A stretch of DNA of 64,000 nucleotides from Gammaproteobacteria bacterium 45_16_T64 (GTDB lineage Bacteria > Pseudomonadota > Gammaproteobacteria > Pseudomonadales > Ketobacteraceae): contig MABD01000047.1 in the NCBI GenBank assembly GCA_002162955.1, forward strand, positions 64,196 to 128,195. Direction: 5' to 3'. Every line of letters begins with the position of its first letter. Within the stretch, counting starts at the first letter, position 1. The notes below the pieces were generated by a model. The model saw only the letters and a list, made by a program, of their open reading frames with translations. It made no database searches and was not told where the DNA came from. Shown in pieces: positions 28,773 through 38,054 of this stretch. A program made the translations under genes and the position numbers.

Positions 28773-31343
28773 ATGACCCCTACATTACCTATACACGACT
28801 GCTTGCCAACGCTTAAGTCCGCTCTTGCATCCCACCACGAAGCCGTTCTGGAAGCGCCACCGGGAGCAGGAAAAACAAGTATAGTGCCCCTAGCGCTATT
28901 AACTGAAGCCTGGATGAAGCATCAGAAAATCATCATGTTGGAACCACGCCGGGTCGCCGCAAAATTAGCCGCTCAGAGATTAGCTGATAATCTGAACGAG
29001 CCAGTGGGTAAAACGGTAGGCTATCGCATTCGGATGGAGACAAAAACCAGCGCAAACACCCGAATAGAAGTGGTTACTGAAGGTATTCTTACAAGAATGC
29101 TACAACACGACCCTGCTCTAGAAGGTGTCGGCCTGATCATTTTTGATGAATTCCACGAACGTAGTATTGATGCAGATTTAGGACTCGCTCTTTGCTTATA
29201 TGGCCGAGAACTATTTCGTGATTCACTACCACTAAAATTGCTGGTTATGTCAGCAACGCTTGATGGTGAAGCCATCTCACAACTACTCAACAATGCCCCT
29301 ATCATTCGCAGTCAGGGTCGGCAATATCCGATTCAAACCCATTATTCAGACACTCGCCCAACAACCTTTTTTGATATCGAATCGGCATTAGCTAACACCA
29401 TTGAACAAGCGTTAGAAGCCCATAGCGGCAGTGTATTGGTGTTTCTTCCCGGCCAACATGAAATACGTCGCTTATCGAATAAGATAAACGCATTCTTGCC
29501 CCATCACCCAGAAACGCTACTCACCCCAATGTACGGGAATTTAACCTTAGCTCAACAACAACAAGCCATTGCACCAGCACCCACTGGTAAACGCAAAATT
29601 GTATTGGCCACCTCAATTGCAGAAACCAGTTTAACTATCGATGGTGTCAATATCGTTATCGACAGTGGCCAAAGCCGGCTCCCCAAATACGACCCCCGTA
29701 CCGGGCTCACCCGTTTAACTACGCAACGAGTCTCTCAAGCGGCAAGCCAACAACGAGCGGGGCGCGCGGGGCGATTAGAAGCGGGTATCTGTTATCGACT
29801 TTGGCCCGAGTATCAGCAAAGCCAACTTGCACCCCAAGCACCGCCCGAAATTGAGCAGGCAGACCTTACCAGTTTGGCATTACAGCTTTACCAATGGGGA
29901 GTAACCCCCGGTGAGCTCAGCTGGCTCACCCCCCCTCCTCAAGCCGCATTTTTGCAAGCGACCGAACTACTAGTTTCTCTCGGTGCTGTTGATAGAAGCA
30001 CAAATTCTCTTACTCCACATGGAGAGTTAATAGCCTCGCTCGCAGTGCACCCTCGTTTTGCACATATGATGGTAATAGCAAACACGCTAGGCTTAGAGTC
30101 CAAAGCAAGCCTTATAGCGGCACTGCTGCCAGAAAGAGATATTGACCAGAGTCACCAAGCCGACATTTGTACTCGTTTGGATAAACTATCTGGCTATACC
30201 GTTAGCGGACAAAATGAAAAAGCTCTAGTACGCACCATTCAGCAACAGGCAAAACGCCACCTTTCACAACTCTCTAACTCACTGCAAGAAACCAACTCTC
30301 GACATAACTCTCGACACAACGCTCCCACATCCATCAACAGCAACGTACAACAGAAAACTGACACCAACAATGGATTGTTAATCGCACTTGCTTACCCAGA
30401 TCGTATAGCCAAACAACGCCCAAACCAACCGACCCACTACCTGTTAGCAAACGGAAGGGAAGCAATACTGTCGACGAATGACAGCCTACGAAATCATCAA
30501 TGGCTAGCGGTTGCAAATTCCGGTGGCAAGCAGGGCCAGAGTAATGACAACATATATCTTGCTGCTCCACTCGATCCAGCCGAGTTCGATCATCGACTAG
30601 GCCAGCAAGTAATAACCCACAATGTTGTACAATGGACTGAGGATGGCAAGCTCCTAGCGGAGCGACAACGCTGCATGGGTAAACTCATTATAGATAGCAG
30701 CCCGATTAACACACTTTGCGAAGAAGAAAAAGCCAGAGCAGCCATTGATTGGATAAGTAAACAAGGGCTCGGGGTCTTGCCCTGGACACCACAAATTAGG
30801 CAATGGCAAGCCAGAGTAATCCTCGCCGCTGAGCAATCAAGAAACAATCAAAAGGCTTGGCCAGACCTATCCAATCAACACTTGGAGAAAACCATCAACC
30901 AATGGTTACAACCTCACCTTGGTGCAATAACCCATAAAAAACAGCTAGCGAATATAGACCTATTCAGTATTCTTCAAGGGCAACTACTATGGCCTCAACC
31001 GAAGTTGCTAGACGAATACTGCCCCCAACGTATCTCGGTACCTTCTGGTTCAAGCCACGCAATTGATTATCTCCAATCTCCTCCTGTATTAGCCGTTAAG
31101 TTACAAGAAATGTTTGGCTGCCAACAAACTCCCAGAATAAACCAGGGAAATACCCCCCTCACTCTTCACTTACTGTCTCCCGCAAAACGTCCACTTCAGG
31201 TTACCCAAGATTTAGCCAGCTTTTGGAAAAATAGCTACCAAGACGTTAAGAAAGAAATGAAAGGGCGCTACCCTAAACACCCCTGGCCTGACGACCCACT
31301 AACGGCAGTGGCAACAGCAAAAACGAAAAGACACTTATCATAA
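28773..31343 (+). CDS. hrpB: ATP-dependent helicase HrpB
   Basis: DEAH-like helicase of the HrpB family, 856 aa. The motor motifs are APPGAGKTS (Walker A, near residue 29), DEFHERS (motif II), SATLDG (motif III) and QQRAGRAGR (motif VI), followed by HA2 and the HrpB C-terminal domain (from about 720). The bacterial role is not well defined. A Ser/Asn/His-rich insert at about 500-533 contains two tandem copies of a 12-bp unit (TCTCGACAYAAC, 30297-30320), a local slippage-type duplication that keeps frame. It follows the LRR gene by 52 bp. Confidence 0.95.
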   Translation: MTPTLPIHDCLPTLKSALASHHEAVLEAPPGAGKTSIVPLALLTEAWMKHQKIIMLEPRRVAAKLAAQRLADNLNEPVGKTVGYRIRMETKTSANTRIEVVTEGILTRMLQHDPALEGVGLIIFDEFHERSIDADLGLALCLYGRELFRDSLPLKLLVMSATLDGEAISQLLNNAPIIRSQGRQYPIQTHYSDTRPTTFFDIESALANTIEQALEAHSGSVLVFLPGQHEIRRLSNKINAFLPHHPETLLTPMYGNLTLAQQQQAIAPAPTGKRKIVLATSIAETSLTIDGVNIVIDSGQSRLPKYDPRTGLTRLTTQRVSQAASQQRAGRAGRLEAGICYRLWPEYQQSQLAPQAPPEIEQADLTSLALQLYQWGVTPGELSWLTPPPQAAFLQATELLVSLGAVDRSTNSLTPHGELIASLAVHPRFAHMMVIANTLGLESKASLIAALLPERDIDQSHQADICTRLDKLSGYTVSGQNEKALVRTIQQQAKRHLSQLSNSLQETNSRHNSRHNAPTSINSNVQQKTDTNNGLLIALAYPDRIAKQRPNQPTHYLLANGREAILSTNDSLRNHQWLAVANSGGKQGQSNDNIYLAAPLDPAEFDHRLGQQVITHNVVQWTEDGKLLAERQRCMGKLIIDSSPINTLCEEEKARAAIDWISKQGLGVLPWTPQIRQWQARVILAAEQSRNNQKAWPDLSNQHLEKTINQWLQPHLGAITHKKQLANIDLFSILQGQLLWPQPKLLDEYCPQRISVPSGSSHAIDYLQSPPVLAVKLQEMFGCQQTPRINQGNTPLTLHLLSPAKRPLQVTQDLASFWKNSYQDVKKEMKGRYPKHPWPDDPLTAVATAKTKRHLS

Positions 31344-31478
31344 GCAACCGCCATATAACTAAATGAACTAACCAACGAAACACAAAAAATCGTGGTATTT
31401 TGCCTTCGGTATTTCTTACCCTCGGATACTGCTATGTACTACGCTTAAAGGACATCCGCCCAATCTTTGGAATTTTCT

Positions 31479-32339
31479 ATGAAATGTGTGTCGTCTCGAT
31501 TTTCTAGTATGCTTCTTGCGCTATTGATACTCTGTTCTCCCACGGTTCACGCTGTTACCATCACGTTGGGTACCATAGAAGAAAGCCCCCAAAAAGGAAT
31601 TGCTGAATTCCAGCCGCTTGCCGATCATCTCAAGAGCCAGCTCGGTATCGAAAAACACATTAAGTTCGAGGTCGTCGTATTAAGCAGTCTAATCGATATG
31701 AAGAATGCTCTAAAATCCGGCATCGTTGATATCTATATCGACAGCCCCCTATCGGTAGAAAATGCCTGCTCAGGGAATATATGTGATATTACCCTTCGTC
31801 GCTGGAAGAAAGGCGTTGAAAAATACCATTCTGTCATATTTAGCCGAAAAGACTCAGGGATTAACACAGAGCAGGATCTTGTGGAAAAAACCATCGCCTT
31901 CGAGGAACCCTTTTCGACTTCATCATTTCTATTACCCAAGGCCTCACTACAGGCATGCTGCAATATCTCGCTAACAGAGAAAGCTGAAGGATCCAGTGGC
32001 TATGTTTTTTCTGAAGACGATGAAAATACTATGATTTGGGTCATTCGCCGAAAAATTGATGCTGGTGCAATGAGCGAGGCGTCATACAATAAACTTGCTA
32101 AGAAACGAGTAAAGGATCTACACATCATTCACCGCACCATTACTGTACCAAGACACGTAGTTTCCATGCGCACAGGTATGGTTGATGAACATAGAGAAAT
32201 GATTATTGAACTACTCAGTAACATGCATAAAAGCGAAGCAGGAAAGTCGGTCTTAAAACGATTTAAGAAAACTGTAAAATTTGACGCTATCAGCGAGCAG
32301 GAGAAAAAAAAAATCGCAACAATTGCTAAAAATCTGTAA
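31479..32339 (+). CDS. Phosphonate-type (PhnD-like) periplasmic binding protein
   Basis: A 286-aa secreted protein with a signal peptide (hydrophobic to about residue 24, cleavage near VHA-VT). The mature part begins ITLGTIEESPQKG and contains FQPLADHL, a PhnD/SsuA-type substrate-binding fold (TauT/PhnD family 12). There is no ABC permease or ATPase gene nearby. The next gene, 20 bp downstream, is a histidine kinase with a periplasmic region, so I infer a sensing rather than transport role. I chose the ATG at 31479; a TTG four codons earlier is less likely. The ligand is unknown. Confidence 0.82.
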   Translation: MKCVSSRFSSMLLALLILCSPTVHAVTITLGTIEESPQKGIAEFQPLADHLKSQLGIEKHIKFEVVVLSSLIDMKNALKSGIVDIYIDSPLSVENACSGNICDITLRRWKKGVEKYHSVIFSRKDSGINTEQDLVEKTIAFEEPFSTSSFLLPKASLQACCNISLTEKAEGSSGYVFSEDDENTMIWVIRRKIDAGAMSEASYNKLAKKRVKDLHIIHRTITVPRHVVSMRTGMVDEHREMIIELLSNMHKSEAGKSVLKRFKKTVKFDAISEQEKKKIATIAKNL

Positions 32340-32359
32340 CCCCATTTAGGTAATTTACA

Positions 32360-34171
32360 ATGTTCACTATTCGCGCCAAGGCAATGATTCTCGCCTTCAT
32401 CGTGGTTTGCACCGTAGGCCTATCAGTGATTGGCTATAGCCTTGTACGTGTTCAGAAAATATATTTGGAGGAAACCCTCGCTAAAGGCAGCCTCACCTCT
32501 GACATATTATCTTATTCGATCATCGATTCTCTTTATAATTTCAAGATCGACAAATTGTCTCAATCCCTTAGCAACGCGCTCATCAACAAAGACGTCACTC
32601 GGATTCTAATATCCGATAATGAATTCTACATATTATCCGATGGCACAGAGAATAATGATTTAAGGGATGAACTATTGGTTGATGTACTGGGTGATTACTA
32701 TCTAGAAGCGAAATCCAACGGCCATGCGATTAATAAGACCGAAGATAGAGTACTGTTTTTTAGAACGGTATATATCACTGAAACGGAAATCGTCGGTTAT
32801 GCGCTAGTAGAAATATCCCTCGAGGCAATGCAAATATCTCTGCATAAGTTACAAACCATCTATATGGCCATCGCCGGTGGAATACTCATCATGGCACTTC
32901 TGTTGTCAGCCGTCGCCGCGACGTTAATAACACGCCCTATTATCAATTTGATAGAGATAACCAAACGTCTCGCAAAAGGTGATTTTTCCGCCCGCGCTAA
33001 GCACTCTACCACTGATGAAGTAGGAAAACTTTCGCGATCAATAGATTACATGGCAGCTCAATTAGAAACGACAACTGTATCAAAAGACTATGTATCCAAT
33101 GTGGTTGATGCTATGTCTGACGGACTCTTCGTACTTGGTTTGAATGACAAAGTAGTACAAGTCAACCAAACCTTTATTGATATGGCGGAGCTTACAGAGC
33201 AAGATGTTGACAACATAATCGGACAATCCATCGATAATTATTTCGACGGAGAACGTATTTCCGTTATTTACGGCACCCACCCTCAAGAGCGTAATATAAT
33301 CAGAGAAAACGATGATAATATTGCTGTGCGAATAAAACCGTCCCCCATGCTAGATGACGACGGCAACCTGATTGCTTACGTCTATATTATTATCAATATG
33401 GTGGATGAGGTTGAACGCTCGCGCTTATTAGTCGATGCAAAAAAGAACGCCGAAGAAATGCTTGCGGCAAAAGCGGCGTTTATGTCTAAGGTTAGCCATG
33501 AATTAAGAACCCCGCTCAATGCAATTATGGGGTTTACGCAACGCGTAATAAAGAGTCCTGAAGACCAACTATCCAAACGAAACAAAGGTGGATTGGAACA
33601 GGTAATGGCCAGTTCGCAAGTACTATTAGGCCTAATTGAGAACATGCTAGACCTCAACAAAAGCGCCAGTGATGATGATATAAGACTGCAAACAACAGAC
33701 CTGCAACTTGTACTACGAGCAGATTATGACCGGCTTAAATTAGAGGCTGAAAGTCAATCACTAACCACTGAATTTATCGCGCCAAAAGGATTTATCGGAA
33801 TACTCACAGACGTAAAAATCATCAACGACGTCATCTCCCGCTTGTTTGACAATGCCCTTAAATTTACCGAACATGGATCAATCACCCTCCGGTTAGAACT
33901 ATCAGAAGACGAAAAAAATGCCATCATTAGTGTTGAAGATACAGGCATTGGAATTCTCGAAGAAAACCTGACAAAAGTATTTATGGAGTTTACCCACCTT
34001 CAAGAAAATGTTGCAGGCAAGGAAAGTGGCGCAGGTGTAGGGTTAAGTATTGCGCGTCGACAGGTCGAGCGATTACAAGGTTCGATTCGAGCAGAAAGCA
34101 CCTGGGGCAAAGGCTCCCGCTTTATCGTCACTCTACCGAGACGGCGCGCAGCTGAAGTCCTTGATTCCTAA
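32360..34171 (+). CDS. HAMP/PAS sensor histidine kinase
   Basis: A 603-aa membrane kinase: TM1 (about 7-29), periplasmic domain (30-168), TM2 (about 170-192), HAMP (about 190-243), PAS (about 248-355), coiled coil, HisKA with H380 in KVSHELRTPLNAIMGF, and HATPase (RLFDNALKFTE, DTGIGI, GAGVGLSIAR). There is no receiver domain and no response-regulator gene adjacent, so the partner is encoded elsewhere. The tight spacing to the PhnD-like protein suggests that protein presents a ligand to this kinase. AGG precedes the ATG. Confidence 0.92.
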   Translation: MFTIRAKAMILAFIVVCTVGLSVIGYSLVRVQKIYLEETLAKGSLTSDILSYSIIDSLYNFKIDKLSQSLSNALINKDVTRILISDNEFYILSDGTENNDLRDELLVDVLGDYYLEAKSNGHAINKTEDRVLFFRTVYITETEIVGYALVEISLEAMQISLHKLQTIYMAIAGGILIMALLLSAVAATLITRPIINLIEITKRLAKGDFSARAKHSTTDEVGKLSRSIDYMAAQLETTTVSKDYVSNVVDAMSDGLFVLGLNDKVVQVNQTFIDMAELTEQDVDNIIGQSIDNYFDGERISVIYGTHPQERNIIRENDDNIAVRIKPSPMLDDDGNLIAYVYIIINMVDEVERSRLLVDAKKNAEEMLAAKAAFMSKVSHELRTPLNAIMGFTQRVIKSPEDQLSKRNKGGLEQVMASSQVLLGLIENMLDLNKSASDDDIRLQTTDLQLVLRADYDRLKLEAESQSLTTEFIAPKGFIGILTDVKIINDVISRLFDNALKFTEHGSITLRLELSEDEKNAIISVEDTGIGILEENLTKVFMEFTHLQENVAGKESGAGVGLSIARRQVERLQGSIRAESTWGKGSRFIVTLPRRRAAEVLDS

Positions 34172-34194
34172 AAGCCTGGTAGTAGAAACCTTTT

Positions 34195-35151
34195 TTAGCA
34201 AAATTTACTTTTTCGATACTGATCAGGCGATAGCCCCATGGTTTTTTTGAATAAGCGCGAAAAATAATAAACATCATCATAGCCGAGTACTGCACTCACC
34301 TGTTTAACAGAACGACTGCTACTGTCTAGCAGGTAACAGGCTCTTTGCATTTTCATATTAATAAAATATTGAATCGGCGAGTGTCCCGTTAGCACTTTGA
34401 ATTTTTTAGAAAAATGGTATTTTGAAAGCTGTGCTTCGGCGGCCAAATCATCCAAATTTAATTGTCCATGAACATGTTCCTGCATCATAGCGCGAATACG
34501 ATCCCAATTTAACGCCTGACGACCCACTTGCGGTTGCTGTTGACGCACGAGAAGCGAGGCGTAACTGAGAAGCGCTTGAAGTTGATGGCAGCCTTGAATG
34601 AACTCTGCTAGCAAATAACCGCTACGATGTAACTCTGAAAGAGCATCGAAGATTCTCACCACGCGAGGCTGTACACCAATGTTAAATCGCAATGATGTCA
34701 TTTGTAAATGCTCATAAAACTGCTGCGCTACTTCGCCATCAAAGTGCAACCAGTAGATTGTCCATGGATCTTTGTTATCAGCTTGGTATGTATGAGGGTG
34801 ATTAGGTGGCAATACAATCAGATCTCCACTGACAATTCTGTAGCGCTTTACGCCAGAGGCCTCCTCTGTCATTAACGTGCCCTTCCCCGCAATGCAATAG
34901 ATCATCAGGTAATCTGTATGTACGGGGCGCTGCATCCGGTGGTTGTTAGCCACAGGATAATACCCCATCGCCGTAGGATAAAGCCCCTGTGTAAGCGGGT
35001 TAATGGCAAGCTGCTCCGCGATAAAGGGCGGCACTAAAAAACGAACGCCTTCAGGGGGTAATGGCCAACTGGATGTGATATTCAATAGATGCCTTTGGTA
35101 TATGCCATTATTACGTAGGTGGCAGTGCGATAAGTCACGCCTATACCGCAA
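34195..35151 (-). CDS. mmsR: AraC-family regulator, MmsR-like
   Basis: A 318-aa AraC/XylS regulator. The N-terminal cupin-like sensing domain includes PEGVRFLVPP, GLYPTAMGYYP and GDLIVLPPNHPHTYQ. The C-terminal double helix-turn-helix has LDDLAAEAQLSKYHFSKKF and VSAVLGYDDVYYFSRLFKK. It is divergent from a five-gene valine-degradation operon, the position of mmsR in Pseudomonas, so it probably activates that operon in response to valine or 3-hydroxyisobutyrate. No ATG is available at the N-terminus; the start shown is TTG and is uncertain. Confidence 0.78.
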   Translation of the reverse strand: MRYRRDLSHCHLRNNGIYQRHLLNITSSWPLPPEGVRFLVPPFIAEQLAINPLTQGLYPTAMGYYPVANNHRMQRPVHTDYLMIYCIAGKGTLMTEEASGVKRYRIVSGDLIVLPPNHPHTYQADNKDPWTIYWLHFDGEVAQQFYEHLQMTSLRFNIGVQPRVVRIFDALSELHRSGYLLAEFIQGCHQLQALLSYASLLVRQQQPQVGRQALNWDRIRAMMQEHVHGQLNLDDLAAEAQLSKYHFSKKFKVLTGHSPIQYFINMKMQRACYLLDSSSRSVKQVSAVLGYDDVYYFSRLFKKTMGLSPDQYRKSKFC

Positions 35152-35302
35152 TATAGTCCATCATTTAGCCAAGATCGTCAATCCTCAATCTAGCTCACTC
35201 TAGGTAAGCTAGGATCTACTGTTTACAAACGTCGAATCATTTTTGCTACGCGTTATCCAATAAAGTAGTACATTATTATTAAATCAGGATTAGGAGATTG
35301 TT

Positions 35303-36721
35303 ATGGGTGTTGATACCTCTGTCGAAAAAAGTGAAGCCGCCACAGAAATAGAAGCTCTGATCGCCCGCTCTCGTGCAGCACAGGCTCAGATTGAAAATTA
35401 CACCCAGGAACAAGTCGATGAACTGATTACCGCCATGGTGTGGGCTGTCGCCCGTCCTGATGTGGCTGAGCGGATTGCCCGCTTTACCATTGAAGAGACA
35501 GAATTGGGTAATTACGAAGCTAAGCATTTGAAAATATTCAAAAAAACACGTGCTGCTTTGTTCGATATCATCAATGATAAATCGGTTGGCGTTATCGAAG
35601 AAGACACAGAGCGCAATATCATCAAGATAGCAAAACCGATTGGCGTAATTGGTGTACTCGTACCTTGCACCAACCCAGAAGCTACCCCTGTCATAAAGGC
35701 CATTTCTGCCATTAAAGGCCGCAACTCCATTATTGTTGCACCACACCCCCGCTCCAAGCTAACCAATAAAATGATCTGTGACCTGATGCGTGAGGCCCTA
35801 AAGGCCTGTGGTGCTCCTGAAGACCTGGTCATTGCTATTGAGATACCATCTATGGACGGCACTGCTGAGCTAATGAAGCAATCTGACCGAGTGCTGGCTA
35901 CCGGTGGTTCACCGATGGTTAAAGCAGCCTACTCAAGCGGCACGCCTGCGCTGGGTGTAGGTGCAGGTAACGCCGTCATCACCGTTGATGATACTGCAGA
36001 CCTAGTGGATGCAGCTGAAAAAATTCGTATTTCAAAAACGTTGGATTATGCAGCCTCTTGCTCTTCTGATAACGCGGTTGTCGCTTTTGATTCTATTGCT
36101 GACGAGTTACTCGATCAACTTCAACTGCAAGGTGGCTATATTGTCAATACTGAGGAAAAGCAGAAACTTGAAGACATTATCTGGGAAGATGGGCACATAG
36201 CCTCTCGTATAGTTGCCCAGCCTGCAGAAACCCTGGCTAGCATGGCGGGCATAGACCTTCCCAACGGTAAGCAGTTCTTTATCGTGCCGGAAACCGGTGC
36301 AGGTGAAGACTACCCTTTTTCTGGTGAAAAAATGTCCGTTGTTATGGCATTCTACCGCGTTAAGAATATCGATGAAGCCATCACCCAGACCAATGAAATT
36401 CAAACCTATCAAGGCATGGGTCACTCCTGTGGTATCTACTCTCAAAGTGACAACAACATTTTGACATACGGTATAGGCACTAAAACATCACGAGTTATGG
36501 TTAACCAACCGCAAGCCCCTTCTAACAGCGGTAACGTGTGGAATGGAATGCGCCAGACATTTTCTTTAGGGTGTGGCTCTTGGGGCGGTAACAGCATCAA
36601 CAACAATATCACCTGGGAAGACCTGGTTAACATCACCTGGATCTCAAAGCCATTGGCTAAAAACAAAGAAATCCCAGCGGATGAAATATTATTCGCCAGC
36701 GCAATCGAGAAGTTAAAGTAG
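35303..36721 (+). CDS. CoA-acylating aldehyde dehydrogenase (AdhE/EutE/SauS type), probable MmsA substitute
   Basis: A 472-aa aldehyde dehydrogenase of the acetylating class that oxidises an aldehyde to an acyl-CoA. Visible features are VGVIGVLVPCTNPEATP, IIVAPHPRSK, ATGGSPMVKAAYSSGTPALG (nucleotide site) and the catalytic cysteine C253 in ASCSSDNAVV. It resembles sulfoacetaldehyde dehydrogenase SauS and the AdhE N-domain, not MmsA, which has an NAGQRC-type motif. As first gene of the valine operon it most simply performs methylmalonate-semialdehyde to propanoyl-CoA conversion. That substrate is an inference. The AGGAG site is strong. Alternative: an unrelated aldehyde substrate. Confidence 0.8.
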   Translation: MGVDTSVEKSEAATEIEALIARSRAAQAQIENYTQEQVDELITAMVWAVARPDVAERIARFTIEETELGNYEAKHLKIFKKTRAALFDIINDKSVGVIEEDTERNIIKIAKPIGVIGVLVPCTNPEATPVIKAISAIKGRNSIIVAPHPRSKLTNKMICDLMREALKACGAPEDLVIAIEIPSMDGTAELMKQSDRVLATGGSPMVKAAYSSGTPALGVGAGNAVITVDDTADLVDAAEKIRISKTLDYAASCSSDNAVVAFDSIADELLDQLQLQGGYIVNTEEKQKLEDIIWEDGHIASRIVAQPAETLASMAGIDLPNGKQFFIVPETGAGEDYPFSGEKMSVVMAFYRVKNIDEAITQTNEIQTYQGMGHSCGIYSQSDNNILTYGIGTKTSRVMVNQPQAPSNSGNVWNGMRQTFSLGCGSWGGNSINNNITWEDLVNITWISKPLAKNKEIPADEILFASAIEKLK

Positions 36722-36731
36722 AATTACTGTA

Positions 36732-36768
36732 AATCATTAGTGCCCTCAAAAGCGGGGAGCTAATGATT
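36732..36768 (+). other. Intercistronic hairpin in the valine operon
   Basis: AATCATTAG / CTAATGATT, a perfect 9-bp stem whose loop also holds a CCC...GGG pairing, 10 bp after the aldehyde dehydrogenase stop. There is no T-run after it. It likely protects or processes the mRNA, or partly attenuates the downstream genes. Confidence 0.5.
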
Positions 36769-36822
36769 ATAAAGAGTCAAAAGTAAGTAACATGACTTGT
36801 AACGCAACATAGAGTCTGACCT

Positions 36823-37989
36823 ATGGATTTTAATTTAAGCGAAGAACAGCTGGCATTTCAGGGAGCGGCACGCGCTTTTGCAGCAGGTGAAATGACGCCT
36901 CATGCCGCCGAATGGGATGAGAAAAAGATTTTTCCAAAAGACGTTATCGCCAAAGCGGGCGAGATGGGCTTTTGTGGTTTGTACTCCCCTGAAGATGTGG
37001 GCGGCATGGGATTGTCACGTGTCGATTCGTCTATCATCCTGGAAGAGTTAGCTGCTGGCTGCACATCAACAGCCGCTTATATTTCCATTCACAATATGGC
37101 TACGTGGATGACCGCCACCTGGGGAACCGACGCAGTTAAAGAGACATGGTGCGGTGACCTCGTTACGGGTCAGAAGCTAGCATCCTATTGTTTAACTGAG
37201 CCCGGCGCAGGCAGCGATGCAGGTTCATTACGTACCTCCGCTAAAAAAGACGGTGACAGCTATATCATCAACGGCAGTAAAATGTTTATCAGCGGTGCTG
37301 GCGAGACAGATTTATTAGTTGTCATGGTACGCACCGGAACGGTTGACAGTGGGCCAAAAGGTATATCCGCCTTCGCTATTCCTTCAGATACCGACGGTAT
37401 CAATTACGGCAAAAACGAAGACAAAATGGGCTGGAACAGCCAACCAACACGGGCCATCAGTTTTGAGAATGCACGTGTTTCAGCTGATCACTTGCTAGGA
37501 GTTGAGGGCGAGGGTTTTAAGATCGCCATGAAAGGTCTGGATGGTGGGCGTATTAATATCGCCTCCTGCTCTATTGGTGCAGCACAAGCGTGTATTAACC
37601 ACACCCAAGCTTATATGAAGGAACGCAGCCAATTTGGCAAACCATTAGCGGCCTTTCAGGCACTTCAATTTAAACTCGCGGACATGGTGACTGAACTAGT
37701 TGCTGCACGCACCATGGTTCATTTGGCGGCTTTTAAGCTGGATGAAAACGATGCTGACAAAACTACCTATTGTGCCATGGCTAAACGATTTGCTACCGAT
37801 ATCGGTTTTGATGTGTGCAATAATGCCATTCAGCTTCACGGCGGTTACGGTTATATCCGTGAATACCCCATTGAGCGTTTCCAGCGTGATGCGCGTGTCC
37901 ACCAGATTCTGGAAGGTACAAACGAAATCATGCGCCTAGTGACGGCACGCCGCATACTGGAAGACGGTGCTACTGATGCTATTCGCTAA
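36823..37989 (+). CDS. Acyl-CoA dehydrogenase (probable isobutyryl-CoA dehydrogenase)
   Basis: FAD enzyme of 388 aa that introduces the alpha-beta double bond in an acyl-CoA. Family signatures are CLTEPGAGSDAGSL, GSKMFISGAGE, QFGKPLAAFQALQFKLADM and the C-terminal LEGTNEIMR with the likely catalytic base E364. Its place with a 3-hydroxyisobutyryl-CoA hydrolase and mmsB indicates isobutyryl-CoA to methacrylyl-CoA conversion (ACAD8-like). It would pass electrons to ETF, which is not in the window. The ribosome site is weak. The exact chain specificity is inferred from context. Confidence 0.93.
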   Translation: MDFNLSEEQLAFQGAARAFAAGEMTPHAAEWDEKKIFPKDVIAKAGEMGFCGLYSPEDVGGMGLSRVDSSIILEELAAGCTSTAAYISIHNMATWMTATWGTDAVKETWCGDLVTGQKLASYCLTEPGAGSDAGSLRTSAKKDGDSYIINGSKMFISGAGETDLLVVMVRTGTVDSGPKGISAFAIPSDTDGINYGKNEDKMGWNSQPTRAISFENARVSADHLLGVEGEGFKIAMKGLDGGRINIASCSIGAAQACINHTQAYMKERSQFGKPLAAFQALQFKLADMVTELVAARTMVHLAAFKLDENDADKTTYCAMAKRFATDIGFDVCNNAIQLHGGYGYIREYPIERFQRDARVHQILEGTNEIMRLVTARRILEDGATDAIR

Positions 37990-38014
37990 GCATCATGAGT
38001 GTAACGTACCCTGT

Positions 38015-38029
38015 GGCAACCTAGTTGCC
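38015..38029 (+). other. Short intercistronic hairpin
   Basis: Perfect GGCAAC-CTA-GTTGCC stem-loop between the acyl-CoA dehydrogenase and enoyl-CoA hydratase genes, followed by TGATAAAAATTG. Probably an mRNA-stability or weak attenuation element. Confidence 0.4.
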
Positions 38030-38054
38030 TGATAAAAATTGAGGAAATATCTAC

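Noticed and set aside
30297-30320. Two tandem 12-bp units in hrpB, considered as a mobile-element footprint
   Set aside because: In-frame duplication within a low-complexity linker; no inverted repeats or target duplication beyond the unit itself.
34172-34230. Terminator between the kinase and mmsR
   Set aside because: A run of six Ts follows only a 3-bp stem; too weak to call.
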